From Hymenopus coronatus (lineage: Eukaryota > Arthropoda > Insecta > Mantodea > Hymenopodidae): a stretch of 64,000 bases of DNA. Positions 1 to 9,877 of the stretch are shown piece by piece. Numbering within the stretch: the stretch's first letter is position 1; each line of letters begins with the position of its first letter. The stretch is from positions 22,015,001 through 22,079,000 of the forward strand of contig CM060882.1 in NCBI GenBank assembly GCA_030762935.1, written 5' to 3'. The notes beneath the pieces are model-generated. The model was not told where the DNA came from and made no database searches. It saw only the letters and a program-made list of their open reading frames with translations. Made by a program: the position numbers and the translations under genes.

Positions 1-459
1 CTTATGGTTTAGCAGTTATGCAAAATTCCATAAAATTCATCCAGAATAAAGTAGTCCTCAGAGGCTATTTCCAGAAAATTCAAGATATACATTTTATATG
101 TCAAGTAAATATCTTTAATATACCATATTTTAATCAAAATCTTTAGAGCCATTTTTGAGAAAATCAAAATTTTCAAAAAAAGTACCATGTAAAGGGTAGT
201 TTAGGATGGGGGGATTTTCTAATCTTTGTATCGCATCTCTGGAAGATACTAAACTTAAATACCAAGTTTGGTGTTTTAGGGACTTTTCGCTTTTGAGTTA
301 TCGTGTTCACAGAAACACGGACACACACACAGAGTTCTTTTTCTGAAAATGCTTTTTTTGAATACAGGAGACCCTAAAACATATATTTCTGGTGAAATCT
401 CGGTATTGAATTTTTGGGTGGAGTGCAATACCTTCTCTATACACTATGTACATAGTACT

Positions 460-517
<58 letters not shown>
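1..517 (-). repeat. Repeat family X, copy cut by the window edge
   Basis: The first 460 bases match, in inverted orientation, the repeat unit that recurs about 20 times further right. Shared landmarks are the block around 'cagaataaagtagtc', the block 'gaaatctcggtat', and a head palindrome around 'ctatgtacatag' near 440-457. The unit runs off the left edge. Its head passes directly into an (AG)n tract, apparently expanded from the unit's 'agagaaagt' end. No coding function is claimed; open frames here are short and microsatellite-derived. Confidence 0.85.
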
Positions 518-520
<3 letters not shown>

Positions 521-526
521 ACACAC
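461..526. repeat. (AG)n microsatellite with short (AC)n tail
   Basis: About 28 AG units followed by a few AC units. It sits exactly at the head end of the adjoining X copy. Confidence 0.95.
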
Positions 527-861
527 TTGTATTATTAAATGCAAATGTGGTTTGTAGCTGCTTTGCACAGAGATTCAACAATATATTAATTTTTTTCCTG
601 CATAAGCTAAATATTCATAGAACTGAAAGAAGGATTTACTTTTGTAGTTCTACAGTACTACATTATAACTGTTAAACTTGTTTCTTATGCCATAGTTATG
701 TAATTCATTATTTTTTCCAAAATGGCCAATGTAAGCTGTGATGAAACATCCTATTTCCAAGTATACCACTGAACATCAATATCTTGTTGCTTTTAACAAT
801 TTCCCTGCATTAATACCTATTGCCTATTGCAATCATTCTTAGTAATTTTTATTTTGTCTAT
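527..861. other. No recognisable feature
   Basis: AT-rich DNA without a usable open frame, structural RNA or repeat that I recognise. Confidence 0.6.
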
Positions 862-1010
862 CACATATGTATAGTGTACCAGTAGATAGAGAAGATATTG
901 TGTTCCACCTAAAAATACATCAAGAGTTTGCTGGAAATACCGTTTTGTTGACCCCTGAATCCAAAAAAAAAAAAAAGGTGTGCATGTGCATGCATGTGTT
1001 TGTAATTTTT
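862..1010 (+). repeat. Repeat family X, diverged head fragment
   Basis: Matches the head of X ('gatagagaagatattgtgtt', 'ccacctaaaaat', then an A-run and a TG-rich stretch) but stops after about 150 bases. 1011-1291 is AT-rich with no recognised feature. Confidence 0.7.
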
Positions 1011-1291
1011 TTTTATATAAACTTTATTTAACAGCATATTCCATTGGGTAATATTACATGCTTGGATAAACATATGCATTATCATATATTGATTAATATT
1101 AAATATAATTATAAATCATTAAATCAGATGATGAACTATTTATTTCTACCTAGTAAATTTTATTACATATTTAACTTATTAGTGAGGCTAAGAGTTCCCT
1201 ATAATTTATATAAAATTGCGTTAATATGTGAATTTACAATTATCATTATTAACAAATCTACTGAAACTTTTGGTATGTTTTTGTGAAGTTC

Positions 1292-1436
1292 TTTTTACTT
1301 TCTCAAGCCCCATATGTACAATGTACATAGGGATAGAGAAGTATCACATTCCACCCAAAAATTCGATACCGAGATTTCACCGGAAATACATGTTTCAGGA
1401 CCCCCTGTATTCAAAAAAAGCATTTTCAGAAAAAGA

Positions 1437-1485
<49 letters not shown>

Positions 1486-2203
1486 ATGTGTCTGTGAACA
1501 CGATAACTCAAAAACAAAAAGTAGCTAAAATACCAAATTTGGTATTTAAGTTTAGTATCTTCCAGGGATGCGACATGAAGATTTTGAGAAAAATCCCCCC
1601 ACCCTAAACTACCCTTTACATGGAACTTTTTTCGAAAATTTTGATTTTCTTAAAAATGGCTCTAACGATTTTGATTAAAATATCACACATTAAAGATATT
1701 TACCTAACAAATAAAATGTATATCTTGAATTTTCTGGGAATAGCTTCTGAAGACCTGTTTATTCTGGATGAATTTTGCTTAATTTGGCATAACTAGTAAA
1801 CCGTAAGAGATAGACAAAAACTTACTATACAAAAAATTTAGGTCTTGTTAAAATACACAAATTATGTCATATACATTTTTCTCGTGAAGCTTCTGTTTTC
1901 GAGGTATTCATTGTTATTAGTTTCAGTTGTGAAGTACTTATACTTTTCTCAGAAGGGAGTGTCCGTTTTTCTTTTGTTCTACTCCTGGCCAAAAAAAGAA
2001 GTGATTTGTGATGACAATCGCATAACGACAGCTTTTAAAACAATTAACTATTGGTTTAGCCTAGTGTATTCCCTTATTTTCTTCCTACTTATTGTGATAA
2101 TGAGTACCACGATTAGCAAGGTGCAGAAAGAAGAAGAATCTTATGTATGAAGTTTGTAGAACAGCTAGAGAAAGTCATGTGAGTGTAACACATCAGATTT
2201 TTT
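1292..2203 (+). repeat. Repeat family X, near-complete copy
   Basis: Starts 'tactttctcaagcccc' with a head palindrome around 'atgtacaatgtacat', contains the internal (TG)n tract, and ends 'gctagagaaagtcatgtgag'. About 0.9 kb, typical for the family. The inner block near 1660-1760 (gattttgattaaaatatc ... ttgaattttctgggaatag) is among the best conserved parts across copies. Confidence 0.9.
1439..1483. repeat. (TG)n microsatellite inside repeat X
   Basis: About 22 TG units at the position where other X copies hold a shorter or longer TG/CA stretch. The length varies from copy to copy. Confidence 0.95.
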
Positions 2204-2209
2204 TTATAG

Positions 2210-2345
2210 TGTCCAACTACTATCTGCCATTGTTATTGTTTTCTTGAAGTCTTTTCTTTCTTTTTCTAACACACTACATTCAAAAGTCAAATGGCCTACA
2301 GTTTGTTCACTTAGAAAACGCTTACACGTTGGATTGTCATTCATT
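2210..2345 (-). pseudogene. LINE ORF2 C-terminal remnant (zinc-knuckle-like tail)
   Basis: The minus strand reads without a stop through the segments NDNPTCKRF, SEQTVGHLTFEC and SVLEKERKDF. This fits the cysteine/histidine tail found after the reverse transcriptase in several non-LTR retrotransposons (C-x2-C ... H-x4-C); the second cysteine of the first pair appears replaced by Phe. Only about 45 residues remain. It is sandwiched between repeat X and a PLE terminal fragment. A fragment of this kind is non-functional; the exact clade cannot be told. Confidence 0.5.
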
Positions 2346-2361
2346 TTGAAAAGATAATAAT

Positions 2362-2402
2362 GTTTAAAATAAGAACTGAAGCTTTCCTGGCGACGTATAA
2401 TA
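2362..2402 (+). repeat. PLE-type terminal fragment
   Basis: The stretch 'aagaactgaagctttcctgg' followed by 'cgacgtat' recurs at 25.76 kb, inverted at 32.83 kb, and diverged at 14.66 kb, where it borders PLE-like terminal repeats. Only about 40 bases are present here. Confidence 0.55.
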
Positions 2403-2637
2403 ATGTTTGTTGCCATTTTTCAAAACTTGAGGTGTTTGTGTGTGCATGTGTTTGCATGCATGCATGTACCTGGTCAACTTTCAGCCTGTTCCAACAGTAA
2501 AAGGATGCATTGTTTTTGGATGTTAATGTTTAACACAGCAGCTTTAACAGGCTGGCCATACTTGGTCTATGTTGCTAAAAATATCATGACGAGAGTTAAA
2601 GTGGCAGGATTGTAATATCATGTTTTATTTGTTTTAG

Positions 2638-2892
2638 ATTTTATCACCATTGTGTGCCTTGGATGAAGTATCTTATGCTGCCTGTAATACTTTAAAGAGT
2701 AGGCAGCCAAATATAAAATCAGAAGCAACAGAACGTCCCAATGAAAAGGATGAAAAGGATCTTACAACCCAATCTTCAGATTGTTCAAATGCTAGTGATC
2801 TGGGCAAACCTTGTGCTGAAGACTGCGCTGATGGACATATACAGGTTAATGAGCCCTCCAGTGCAACAGAAATAAATGCCAAGGAAGTTAAG
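2638..2892 (+). CDS. Candidate internal exon of an unidentified host gene
   Basis: An 85-codon stretch is open between a good acceptor (T-rich tract ending 'ttgttttag', 2629-2637) and a consensus donor (AAG|gtatca at 2892/2893). The length is a multiple of three and the frame is phase 0 at both ends. The peptide begins ILSPLCALDEVSYAACNTLK and continues with a polar, acidic, Ser/Asn-rich stretch that looks disordered; it has several Cys but no motif I recognise. The flanks fit introns, and a PLE is inserted just downstream of the donor. I do not recognise the family. A chance open frame is possible, but codon content and splice signals are better than elsewhere in the window. Confidence 0.5.
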
Positions 2893-3280
2893 GTATCACT
2901 AAAATATAATAAGTAAAATGAAGATAGCAACTGAAGTAACACAAATATTAATGTAGAATTAATAATTTTTAACAACTCTTCACTTATGTTTTTAAAACCT
3001 AAGGACCAGTTTTTCAATGCAGTTTTATTGCATCTTCAGCTTAACTTCTTCTGGCATTTATCAATTAAATGTGACCTTGTTTACATTGGTAAGACCAAAC
3101 ATCATTTGAAAACCAAGGTTAAGGAGCACTTGAGAAATATTAATACAAACATATTGGTTAATCAGCTATGGCAGAACATTTTTGGAAATGTAATCATGAA
3201 ATAACTCCAGATGTTAAACTATTAAAAACTCTTAAATGGGCCCATAGAGTTAATGGTTTGGGAGAAAATATTTATATTAA

Positions 3281-4288
3281 CCCTTTTAGTGCCAATCATG
3301 CTCTAATCATGATGCCATTTTCACGTTACTCTTTCCAGTGGGAAAGTCTGTGTACTTTCTCCATCATTGCCATAGAGATTTTCAGAAGCATTTCAGGACC
3401 TTATCTTTACACTCCAAAGTGCTAAATTAACTCCAAATTTAATTTCTCTAGCTGGTGTTTGTTTATGTTGGTTGAAACATGGTGTCATCTAGCCAAAGGT
3501 TAGCTGCAATTCATGATGTATTAGTAGAAAGGGAGTGATTTTGAATTTCCAGACCTTGATGAAAGCGTTTTTGACATTGACATAAGAGAGGAAAATATAT
3601 ATTCTAGCTTCAGCGATGAAAATGCATCTGATAACAATGGACCTTGTATGCATGCAAATAATAGGTGTATTTATCAAAATGATTTATGGAGGTGTAACCA
3701 GACAGCATATACAATATGAACCAACCATTCAGCTACACAACAACACTAGTGCTAAATTGTACAGTAATCTAAGTTACATTTGTATCCTATTGTTTTATGT
3801 CATTTTCATTAATAGTGTTATCATGTGTGTGTGCGTGCACATTCTTTTTTGTTTTTTTTTTGGAGTATTTTCTTTCAGTTTGCAGCTTTCAGGTTATGTG
3901 AATTTGTTTTTTGTTTTTTAAAAAATAAAGCACCCGATCAAAACATGCTGTTTTAATAAAGAAATATCTGTACTTTCATTTAATTAGCCGAGAACTTTCT
4001 GTGTAGTAAGGTTTTGTATGCCTAATTATTGATTATTTTGGGATTTTAAATTTTATTTTCAAATTTTTCTTTTCTTTTTAATTTTTAAAAAATATCAAAG
4101 AGTCTTCTCATCCATATAATGGATATTATACAACAGTCAAAAGGGTTTACTAAAAATGGAAAAAGATTCAGCCCTCTATGTCATTTGGTACTCATTTTAT
4201 TACTAATAATTTAAAATGCTGTATTCTTTTCTAAAAGTGAATGACATTTTTAAGACAGTGTTTACTGTTTGGGTTGGCACTAAAAGGG
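3281..4288. mobile_element. Non-autonomous piggyBac-type transposon (1008 bp)
   Basis: The two ends are identical in inverted orientation over 15 bases (CCCTTTTAGTGCCAA), each directly abutting a TTAA. Perfect TTAA duplication and CCC termini are the piggyBac hallmark. At about 1 kb it is too short for a complete transposase (usually 550-650 codons). A possible transposase start is at 3479. The inner region ends in AT-rich non-coding DNA. Confidence 0.85.
3479..3655 (+). pseudogene. Possible piggyBac transposase N-terminus
   Basis: ATG at 3479 opens MVSSSQRLAAIHDVLVER. After a one-base slip the reading continues SDFEFPDLDESVFDIDI, then REENIYSSFSDENAS. A short basic/polar start followed by an acidic, Asp/Glu-rich stretch is typical of piggyBac transposase N-termini. 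The rest of the gene is absent. The assignment rests mainly on position inside TTAA-flanked TIRs. Confidence 0.45.
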
Positions 4289-4649
4289 TTAAAGAATAAA
4301 AATCATGCAATGGAATTTGATATACCACCAATTGATTCTTTCACCAAATTTGTTTTGATTCCAGTGGTTAGCAATGCCTTTGTACTCAATTCACCTTGTA
4401 GCAGTAACCATAACAATGTAAATAAGCAACAAGAGCAAAGAGAAATTCAGCTGATGATGCAATAAAACTTGAATTGCGAAAGTCCTTGGATTTCAAAAAA
4501 CAAACAAAGGGTTGTTACAAATTATTAATTTTTATATTAATATCACTAAAATATTTAAGTTTTTTTTTTTTTTTATATATACAAAGGCAAGGTGAAAAGT
4601 GCTCAGCCTGGCGCAGAGTTGGCATTGATATATGTATTTATCTGAATAG

Positions 4650-4940
4650 AAGATGATGTTTCTAAAATATTAATGTTGAGAACTCGGGGTCATCTTGCCT
4701 TCGTGATACATGTAGAGAATTTTCATTTGGCATCGATAATTGCACCTAATGTATATTGGGGGCCAATGTTCAAACAGAAAGAGAGGTTTAGCTGTTCATT
4801 TCCCTCCTCTCACTGCACACATATCGGGCACATTTCTGTTTTCCCCTCTCCTTTCTGCTTATTACGTGAATTTCTGCACAAATTTAAATGAACCTAAAAC
4901 TTTTTACAATAATGTGTTATATTAAGTATGATGTCTAAAT
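4650..4940 (+). repeat. Unclassified repeat R2, internally deleted copy
   Basis: Two blocks match the copy at 9.88-11.11 kb in the same order: 'aaaatattaatgtt' with the following 40 bases (about 9926-9965), and 'agagaggttagctg' through 'tgtgttatattaagtatg' (about 11000-11100). The sequence between them is missing here. An inverted piece of the first block lies at 5725-5935, so the two R2 pieces flank the PLE fragment between them. Confidence 0.6.
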
Positions 4941-4958
4941 AGAATATCCTATCCATCA

Positions 4959-5720
4959 TTGTTATTGCAGTGCGCTGCCATTGCCACCATCACCTCTTAT
5001 CACACACAGCGCAGTACAATTGTATACATAATAAACAACAGCTACAACTCGATTTCTCACAAACATGCCATGTTCGACAGCCTTGCATTCAGACTGGTAA
5101 ACCTGCTATTAAGCCAGAATGAATACAAATTAGAACTTAATTGGTTTACACAAAAGAATGTCTACACAGAACATTTGGTAAAGAAGAAGATTAATAAATT
5201 TATGAAACAGAAAGAAGTAAAAGAAATTAGTACTCTAAAAAGAATAAAATCAGAAACCAGCACATCAAAAATTTCAAAAGATTTTTAAAAAAATGGAACA
5301 GCAGCTCAGCCCTAGTTAATAAGCACATTTTAAAAAAACTCCTCCATACAGATAAGATCTCACTGAAACAATCAGGGATATATGAAATCTTCTGCAAGGA
5401 ATATGAAAAGGTGTATATAGGGAAAACAAAAAGAAACGTCAATGTCTTAAAGAACACACAAGGTATTTAAAGCATAAACAGACAGATAAGTCAGCAGTAG
5501 CATACCATTTTTGGACTCAGAACTATAATTTTCACAGTGAACCCAAGTTATTAAAAACAGTGCAGAATCTAATTGGATTAACAGTTTGGGAAAATCTATT
5601 AATTTTTAAAAACAAAAACAAAGTCATAAATTTTGATATACCACAAACAAACAGTGTCATCTCAAAATTCATCTACCCAGAAGAGAGACCTCTACAGGCC
5701 ACTACCATAAGTTCATAAGT
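4959..5720 (+). pseudogene. PLE reverse transcriptase tail plus GIY-YIG domain
   Basis: From about 5045 the frame reads SYNSISHKHAMFDSLAFRL, then LVKKKINKFMKQKEVKE, like the stretch between the PLE RT and its endonuclease. After a stop near 5286 and a frame change it continues GIYEIFCKEYEKVYIGKTKR (GIY-YIG motif), KEHTRYLKHKQTDKSAVAYH, FWTQNYNF, LLKTVQNLIGLTVWENLLIF and KNKNKVINFDIPQ. This is the most complete GIY-YIG domain in the window and a different PLE lineage from the copy at 3-4.5 kb. No RT catalytic motifs remain upstream, so it is a 5'-truncated, non-functional copy. Confidence 0.8.
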
Positions 5721-5724
5721 AAAT

Positions 5725-5935
5725 CACACAGAATCTGCTGCATATGTCATGACCTTGGCAGTATTCTTTACCATTTCCCCCAGCTTTTGCAAGAAGTTTG
5801 CTGTACCCAAGAAGTTTGAAACTGCCTTTTCCTGTATGCTATTTGGAAAACTTATGTCATAAATGCAAAACGACCTCCCAGTTTTCAAAATTAATATTAT
5901 TGTGTAATAAAACATTGTCTTATATTTGAATTAAA
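5725..5935 (-). repeat. Unclassified repeat R2, inverted fragment
   Basis: Read on the minus strand it follows the R2 copy at 9.88-10.09 kb nearly base by base: 'caagacaatgtt', 'ggaaatggta', 'gcagcagatt' in the same order. It lies directly after the PLE fragment. Confidence 0.65.
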
Positions 5936-6089
5936 TATGGTAAACAACATTTTGTTTTGTCATATTAGTATATATTTGTAATATTGCAAGCCGAGTTCAA
6001 CAGGATCTATTAAATAGTTTTGTGTAAACATGTTTTTGTTCCTTGAAATGGAGAAACTGAAATACTGTGTTGTTTAAAATTGCTTGATC

Positions 6090-6685
6090 AGAATGATTCA
6101 TCACCAATAGAAATTCATCCAAAGTTATTGAAGGTTTATAAAGAGACTGATTCTTCATTTTCAATAATTAAGAAATGGGCAGCATAATTTAAACATTGTC
6201 AACTTCTTTTCAAAATGATCAACATGCTGGATGCTCCAAAACTGCAGCCACTGAGTAAAACATTGAAAAAGTGCACGATATACTGTTGGATGATCAGTGA
6301 TTAAAGGTTTCTGAAACAGCTGGCTCCTTAGGCATATCAGAAGAACATGTATTCTTTGGTCAGAGTCTCTTGAGATAACAGAGATGAATGGTAGAAAACC
6401 GGTTGCCTCTGCTCAGGTTGATTATGTTTTATCAGGTCATTGTGTAGCTACGGTGCTGTATGTGATGTTCTTATCTATCCCCCAGTGTCTCAAAAGATTC
6501 TGACCAAACAATATGGTATATTCTACAAGAAGAATTAAAGATGAGAAAGTTTTGTGTAAGGTGGGTGCTGCATTTGGTGAATGCTGACCAAAAGTAATTG
6601 CAAAAATTATTTTCACAACAATCTTTGGATCATTTTTAAAAAGAACGTAAGAATGATTTTGTGCACAAATTTTCTACTGTAGATT
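6090..6685 (+). pseudogene. mariner transposase N-terminal half, interrupted
   Basis: With several stops and slips the plus strand reads IHPKLLKVYKETDSSFSIIK, KKWAA, LKVSETAGSLGISEEHVF, then after a 150-bp insert ILQEELKMRKFCVRWVLH, NADQK, and finally NDFVHKFSTVD. This follows the helix-turn-helix half of mariner transposases up to just before the first catalytic Asp. The catalytic DD34D half is gone and no TIRs were recognised, so it is a decayed fragment. The insert is described separately at 6356-6507. Confidence 0.7.
6356..6507. mobile_element. Small TIR element (about 152 bp) inside the mariner pseudogene
   Basis: Terminal inverted repeats are ttggtcagagtctcttgaga on the left and, inverted, the same with two mismatches on the right (18/20). 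It separates two pieces of the mariner reading frame that are contiguous in relatives. The target duplication is not clear, so the superfamily is unassigned. Confidence 0.65.
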
Positions 6686-6715
6686 AGGTATCAGAAATGA
6701 AAAGCAGTCAAAATC

Positions 6716-6800
6716 GCCACCGCCACTGCCACTCCCACCGCCACTGCCACTCCCACCGCCACTGCCACCCCCACCGCTGCCACCGACACCGCCACCGCCA
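6716..6800. repeat. GC-rich minisatellite, 6-bp and 18-bp periods
   Basis: Repeats of ccaccg, ccactg and cactcc arranged in a higher-order 18-bp period. One strand could read Ala-Val repeats, but this is just the translated repeat. Confidence 0.85.
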
Positions 6801-6980
6801 ACACTACTACTACTTGAGAACAATGTACATTGTTTTTGGATGCATCAGCATATAATGCATTTATAAGAGTCATGATTATCACTTATATAAATATTTTACA
6901 AAGTACATTTTCACAGCATTAACACATTGAAGCCCAGGCATTTCTTTAGTTGAAGGGCCAAGAAACCCAGGGTTTTATAT

Positions 6981-7008
6981 GTAAATAATAATAATAATAA
7001 TAATAATT
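6981..7008. repeat. (AAT)n microsatellite
   Basis: About nine ATA/AAT units. Confidence 0.9.
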
Positions 7009-7049
7009 AATAAATAGTAATAGTTTATCTTTTTTTTTTTTTTTTTTTT

Positions 7050-7288
7050 GGTAGCCTAACGTCCTTTAACCTTGTTGGTCATATCAGATGATGAATGAAA
7101 TTGATGAAATGATGCTCAAATGATATCGGGGTCCATGGAGCTTAAAGTTACTCGACGTTCGTTTTCTCAGGATAAGGGCAAACTCTTAAAAAAAAAACTT
7201 TATCCAAGTAACTCACCCTAAGCGAGATTCGAACTCACGACCTGTTGAATGTGAGGCCGACATTTTACCACCATACTACCCAGGCAGG

Positions 7289-7290
<2 letters not shown>
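7050..7290 (-). mobile_element. tRNA-derived SINE, family C
   Basis: On the minus strand an A-box-like stretch (gggtagtatggtgg) is followed by a B-box-like stretch (gtgagttcgaatctcg) at tRNA spacing. A non-tRNA body follows, ending toward a T-tract at 7030-7050 on the plus strand (a poly(A) tail on the element strand). The tRNA-like head abuts the (ATT)n tract at 7291. Pol III promoter boxes in a repeat of this length fit a SINE. Confidence 0.65.

Positions 7291-7368
<78 letters not shown>
7291..7368. repeat. (ATT)n microsatellite, about 26 units
   Basis: Uninterrupted ATT units adjoining the head of a SINE. The poly-Leu open frame across it is an artefact of the repeat. Confidence 0.97.
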
Positions 7369-8037
7369 GGGTGTATTTTGTTGCATTTTCCAGGTGGAGC
7401 AGTAAACAAGGAATTGATCAGAGCCTTACATAGTTGCACAGCACAGCAGTGCCTTGTCTTTAATGTGTGGATGGCTGAGAATTATGGTTTGTTCTGGATA
7501 CCATTTCTTATTTTGAATATATCTGTCTGAATAAGAAATAAAAATGTGTTGCTCTTCTGGTGTCAGTCACAGTTTTCTGTTCAGGTCAGATTGTTATGGT
7601 GTTTGAGAGTATTGCATTTATTGATCCAAATGAAAAAAATACCTAGCATAGGCAAATCAGCTGCACTGTTTTCAAAACCTTCATCACCATTACGTAATTT
7701 ATATAGCAGTGTGCTGAAGCTGAATTACATATGACACTCAGTTAAGAGATCATCATCTTTTAAATTAAGTTCGTTGATGTCCTTAATACTCAATGTATGT
7801 GACTTGTTAACACCAGTTGTTAGTTTGCACATAAATCTAATGCAACCAAGTAAACCAGTACTGTAACAAAAATAAGCTGCAGTGTTAACAAGATGACAAT
7901 ATTTGTGGATTTAAACTATGTTAATTTGTTAATTAAGAAGTATGAACTGTGAGCATAAATTTATACTCAGGTGGTAACTTTTATTCGTTTACTAATTTTG
8001 AAGATTTAGAAGCTAGTAACTGTGATGCGTAGTCCTG
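7369..8037. other. No recognisable gene
   Basis: AT-rich. Short open frames only, none with a familiar motif or good splice signals. Confidence 0.55.
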
Positions 8038-8816
8038 TAATAAATGAGTTGGGAATTTGTGACACTACATCACTGAAAAACACTCACTTGGATGCGTTTC
8101 GGGAACAACACCACATTTACGAAAGTGTCCAAGCATCAGAATCAGGTACTCTTTTGGGATGGAACTTACGCTTTTCTTTTGTTATACCATCTGCATGGGT
8201 TAAGGTTATATGTTAGGTTTTGAATGACATTCGTCATTGTGTTGATGTTTCTATAACATGCTCTCTGAGACAGCATCTTGAAAATCGTGAAGGTGGTGTA
8301 GATCATTTTCAGATAATACTTTTCTTGTGATGATTAAATATATGGTGCCAACAATACTGCTTGCTAGTGTTGTTTGTAGAAACTCAAGCTGTAGCTTCCA
8401 TCCTAAAAGAGTGTCCGATTCTGATGTGGTGATATCTGTCTGATAGTAACTGTTTTGAATGACTTGTGTCTATGTTTCTGCGGAGCGCTTGTCTATAACA
8501 TACGCTGTGAGGCTGCATCTTGTTGCGGAATGCTGGCTTGTGTAAGCTTGCAGCTCAACGCTGCATTATCACTGGAAGCATCCCTAGAACACCCTTAGCA
8601 TGTGTACGATTGCAACAACTTTTGTCCTGAACCAGTCTAAGTCTATCACCTTTAAAAAAATGATTATGTGGCTACCCAGCATCACATGAGGCATTCTATT
8701 TGAGTGGGCAGCAATGATTGCTCACTTTTGAAGCCTACGGACAATGCACTGTTCCTGAAACACTTCCAAGTAAGTGTTTTTCAGTGATGTGTTACAAATT
8801 CCCAATTCATTTATTA
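8038..8816. repeat. Fold-back repeat with two nested inverted pairs
   Basis: Outer arms 8038-8110 and 8750-8816 are inverted copies, by eye close to nine matches in ten. A second, inner inverted pair lies at about 8131-8162 and 8395-8432 (catcagaatc..actctttt..ggatgg). Segments near 8220-8290 and 8455-8525 are direct repeats of each other. No transposase frame is visible. It may be a non-autonomous transposon or a rearranged PLE end. Confidence 0.65.
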
Positions 8817-9129
8817 TATTTTATTCATTTGTTTCTGAGTTTAAACTAAATAAAATGTTTAAACTCTGAGTGTATACTCCCAGCATAAACTCATTTTCAT
8901 CATAATACCCATTATGGTTTGCTGGATGAGGGAAAGTTATATGGGTTTCAATTTCAGGAAGCTGGTAAGTGTCCTCATGACATGCCAATAGCACTGGTTT
9001 GGTGGCACTTTTATTATGTTTACATTCAGGTACTCACTGAACATAACTGGGATAGTTGCTGTGTTAGCCAAGACTTTTGGTTTTGGATATGGGGCAAGGA
9101 CATTAAAATTTTGACAATACATTGTTAGT
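8817..9129. other. No recognisable feature
   Basis: Short AT-rich open frames on both strands only. Confidence 0.5.
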
Positions 9130-9690
9130 ATAGGCTTAGGCTTTCACGCCCAGCGTACTATCTAAGTTTGCCGAGCTTGTTGGCGGCCATGGTCCAGTTG
9201 ATGGTATAACCAACGTTTCACCAAAAGCTGCGTTTGACATCATGAGGGTGAGAATCTAGCTCCGAAGTCCAGGTAAGACTGGAGTACTAGTAACTGCCAC
9301 TGTATATAGATAGCTGCGCGCCGAAGGAGGGCATGGTCAGTTAGGGGTGGAGGTCGATTGGTCATTGGCCGTCACCTGTCCAAGGGCTGTCTCTGCTTCG
9401 TGTTAAAGCGACGAGCTTCCCTTTGCTCAGGTTTCACTCTCATTCTTTCCAGAGCCGGAATCCAAGCTTTGCTTATTTGCTGGCTTTCTTTTTTTCAATT
9501 GAAAACGTTTTCGTGTTTGAATATTTCAATTGCTTCTTGTGTCAAGTGAGCCTGGTACTGATTGGTTCTTGTGAGCTCCGTAGTGTCCCTGTAGCTTATG
9601 TCATGGCCAAATAATAACGAATGTTCTGCCGTGTGCTGACTTTTCTGCAGAAGAAAAATCAGCAGTGCAACAACCAGTCAGTATCAGGCT
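9130..9690 (-). mobile_element. PLE 3' end and LTR-like region
   Basis: Read on the minus strand, 9690 to about 9420 encodes AEHSLLFGHDISYRDTTEL then TQEAIEIFKHENVFN and KKESQQISKAWIPAL, the end of a PLE GIY-YIG domain. Downstream (about 9390 to 9180) are two CCAAT boxes, a TATA-like tatctatataca, and 'gtgaaacgttgg', the usual content of a PLE terminal repeat. In-frame stops make it non-functional. It is the only copy here with both coding end and promoter-like terminal region. Confidence 0.7.
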
Positions 9691-9777
9691 TGCTTGACAC
9701 GAGAAGCGATTGAAATATTCAAACATAAAAATGTTCTCAATTGAAAAGAAGAAAGACAGCAAATGAGCAAAACCTGC
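9462..9777. repeat. Inverted pair of PLE endonuclease ends
   Basis: Arms 9462-9567 (element strand minus) and 9672-9777 (element strand plus) are inverted copies, roughly 85% alike by eye. Both encode QEAIEIFKHENVFN-like residues. The spacer is about 100 bp. Confidence 0.75.
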
Positions 9778-9877
9778 ACAGAGTTAATGTCTGGGTAACA
9801 GGACATGTTACAGCCAGCCATGTCCTCACCTCTTAAATCTGTTTTCATATAAATCTGCATAAAATATTATAAAAATA

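Larger units (their letters stand above)
3069..4462 (+). pseudogene. PLE GIY-YIG endonuclease fragment, interrupted
   Basis: Reads VYIGKTK then KVKEHLRN (GIY-YIG core), a frame change, AEHFWKCNHEI, then VWEKIFIL. It is interrupted at a TTAA and resumes after the piggyBac as KNKNHAMEFDIPP and FVLIPVVSNA. The paralogue at 30.78-31.05 kb has the same order uninterrupted, which shows where the pieces join. In intact PLEs this domain follows the reverse transcriptase and supplies the DNA nick. No RT is left here and a frameshift lies near 3160, so the copy is dead. Confidence 0.8.
2908..4540 (+). mobile_element. 5'-truncated Penelope-like element with nested piggyBac
   Basis: Flanked by a perfect 14-bp target duplication, tatcactaaaatat, at 2894-2907 and 4541-4554. 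Its left part (about 2925-3040) is a diverged inverted copy of its right part (about 4440-4540), the same inverted-arm layout as at 30.5-31.2 kb. The middle encodes part of the GIY-YIG endonuclease. The piggyBac at 3281-4288 splits it; without that insert the PLE would be about 620 bp. Such 5'-truncated PLE copies with partial inverted segments are usual for the family. Confidence 0.8.

Noticed and set aside
1287..2205. Repeat X as a Helitron
   Set aside because: A hairpin is near one end, but no TC start, no CTRR end and no clean A|T insertion sites were seen.
7245..7433. 62-codon frame with poly-Leu
   Set aside because: Translation of the (ATT)n microsatellite.
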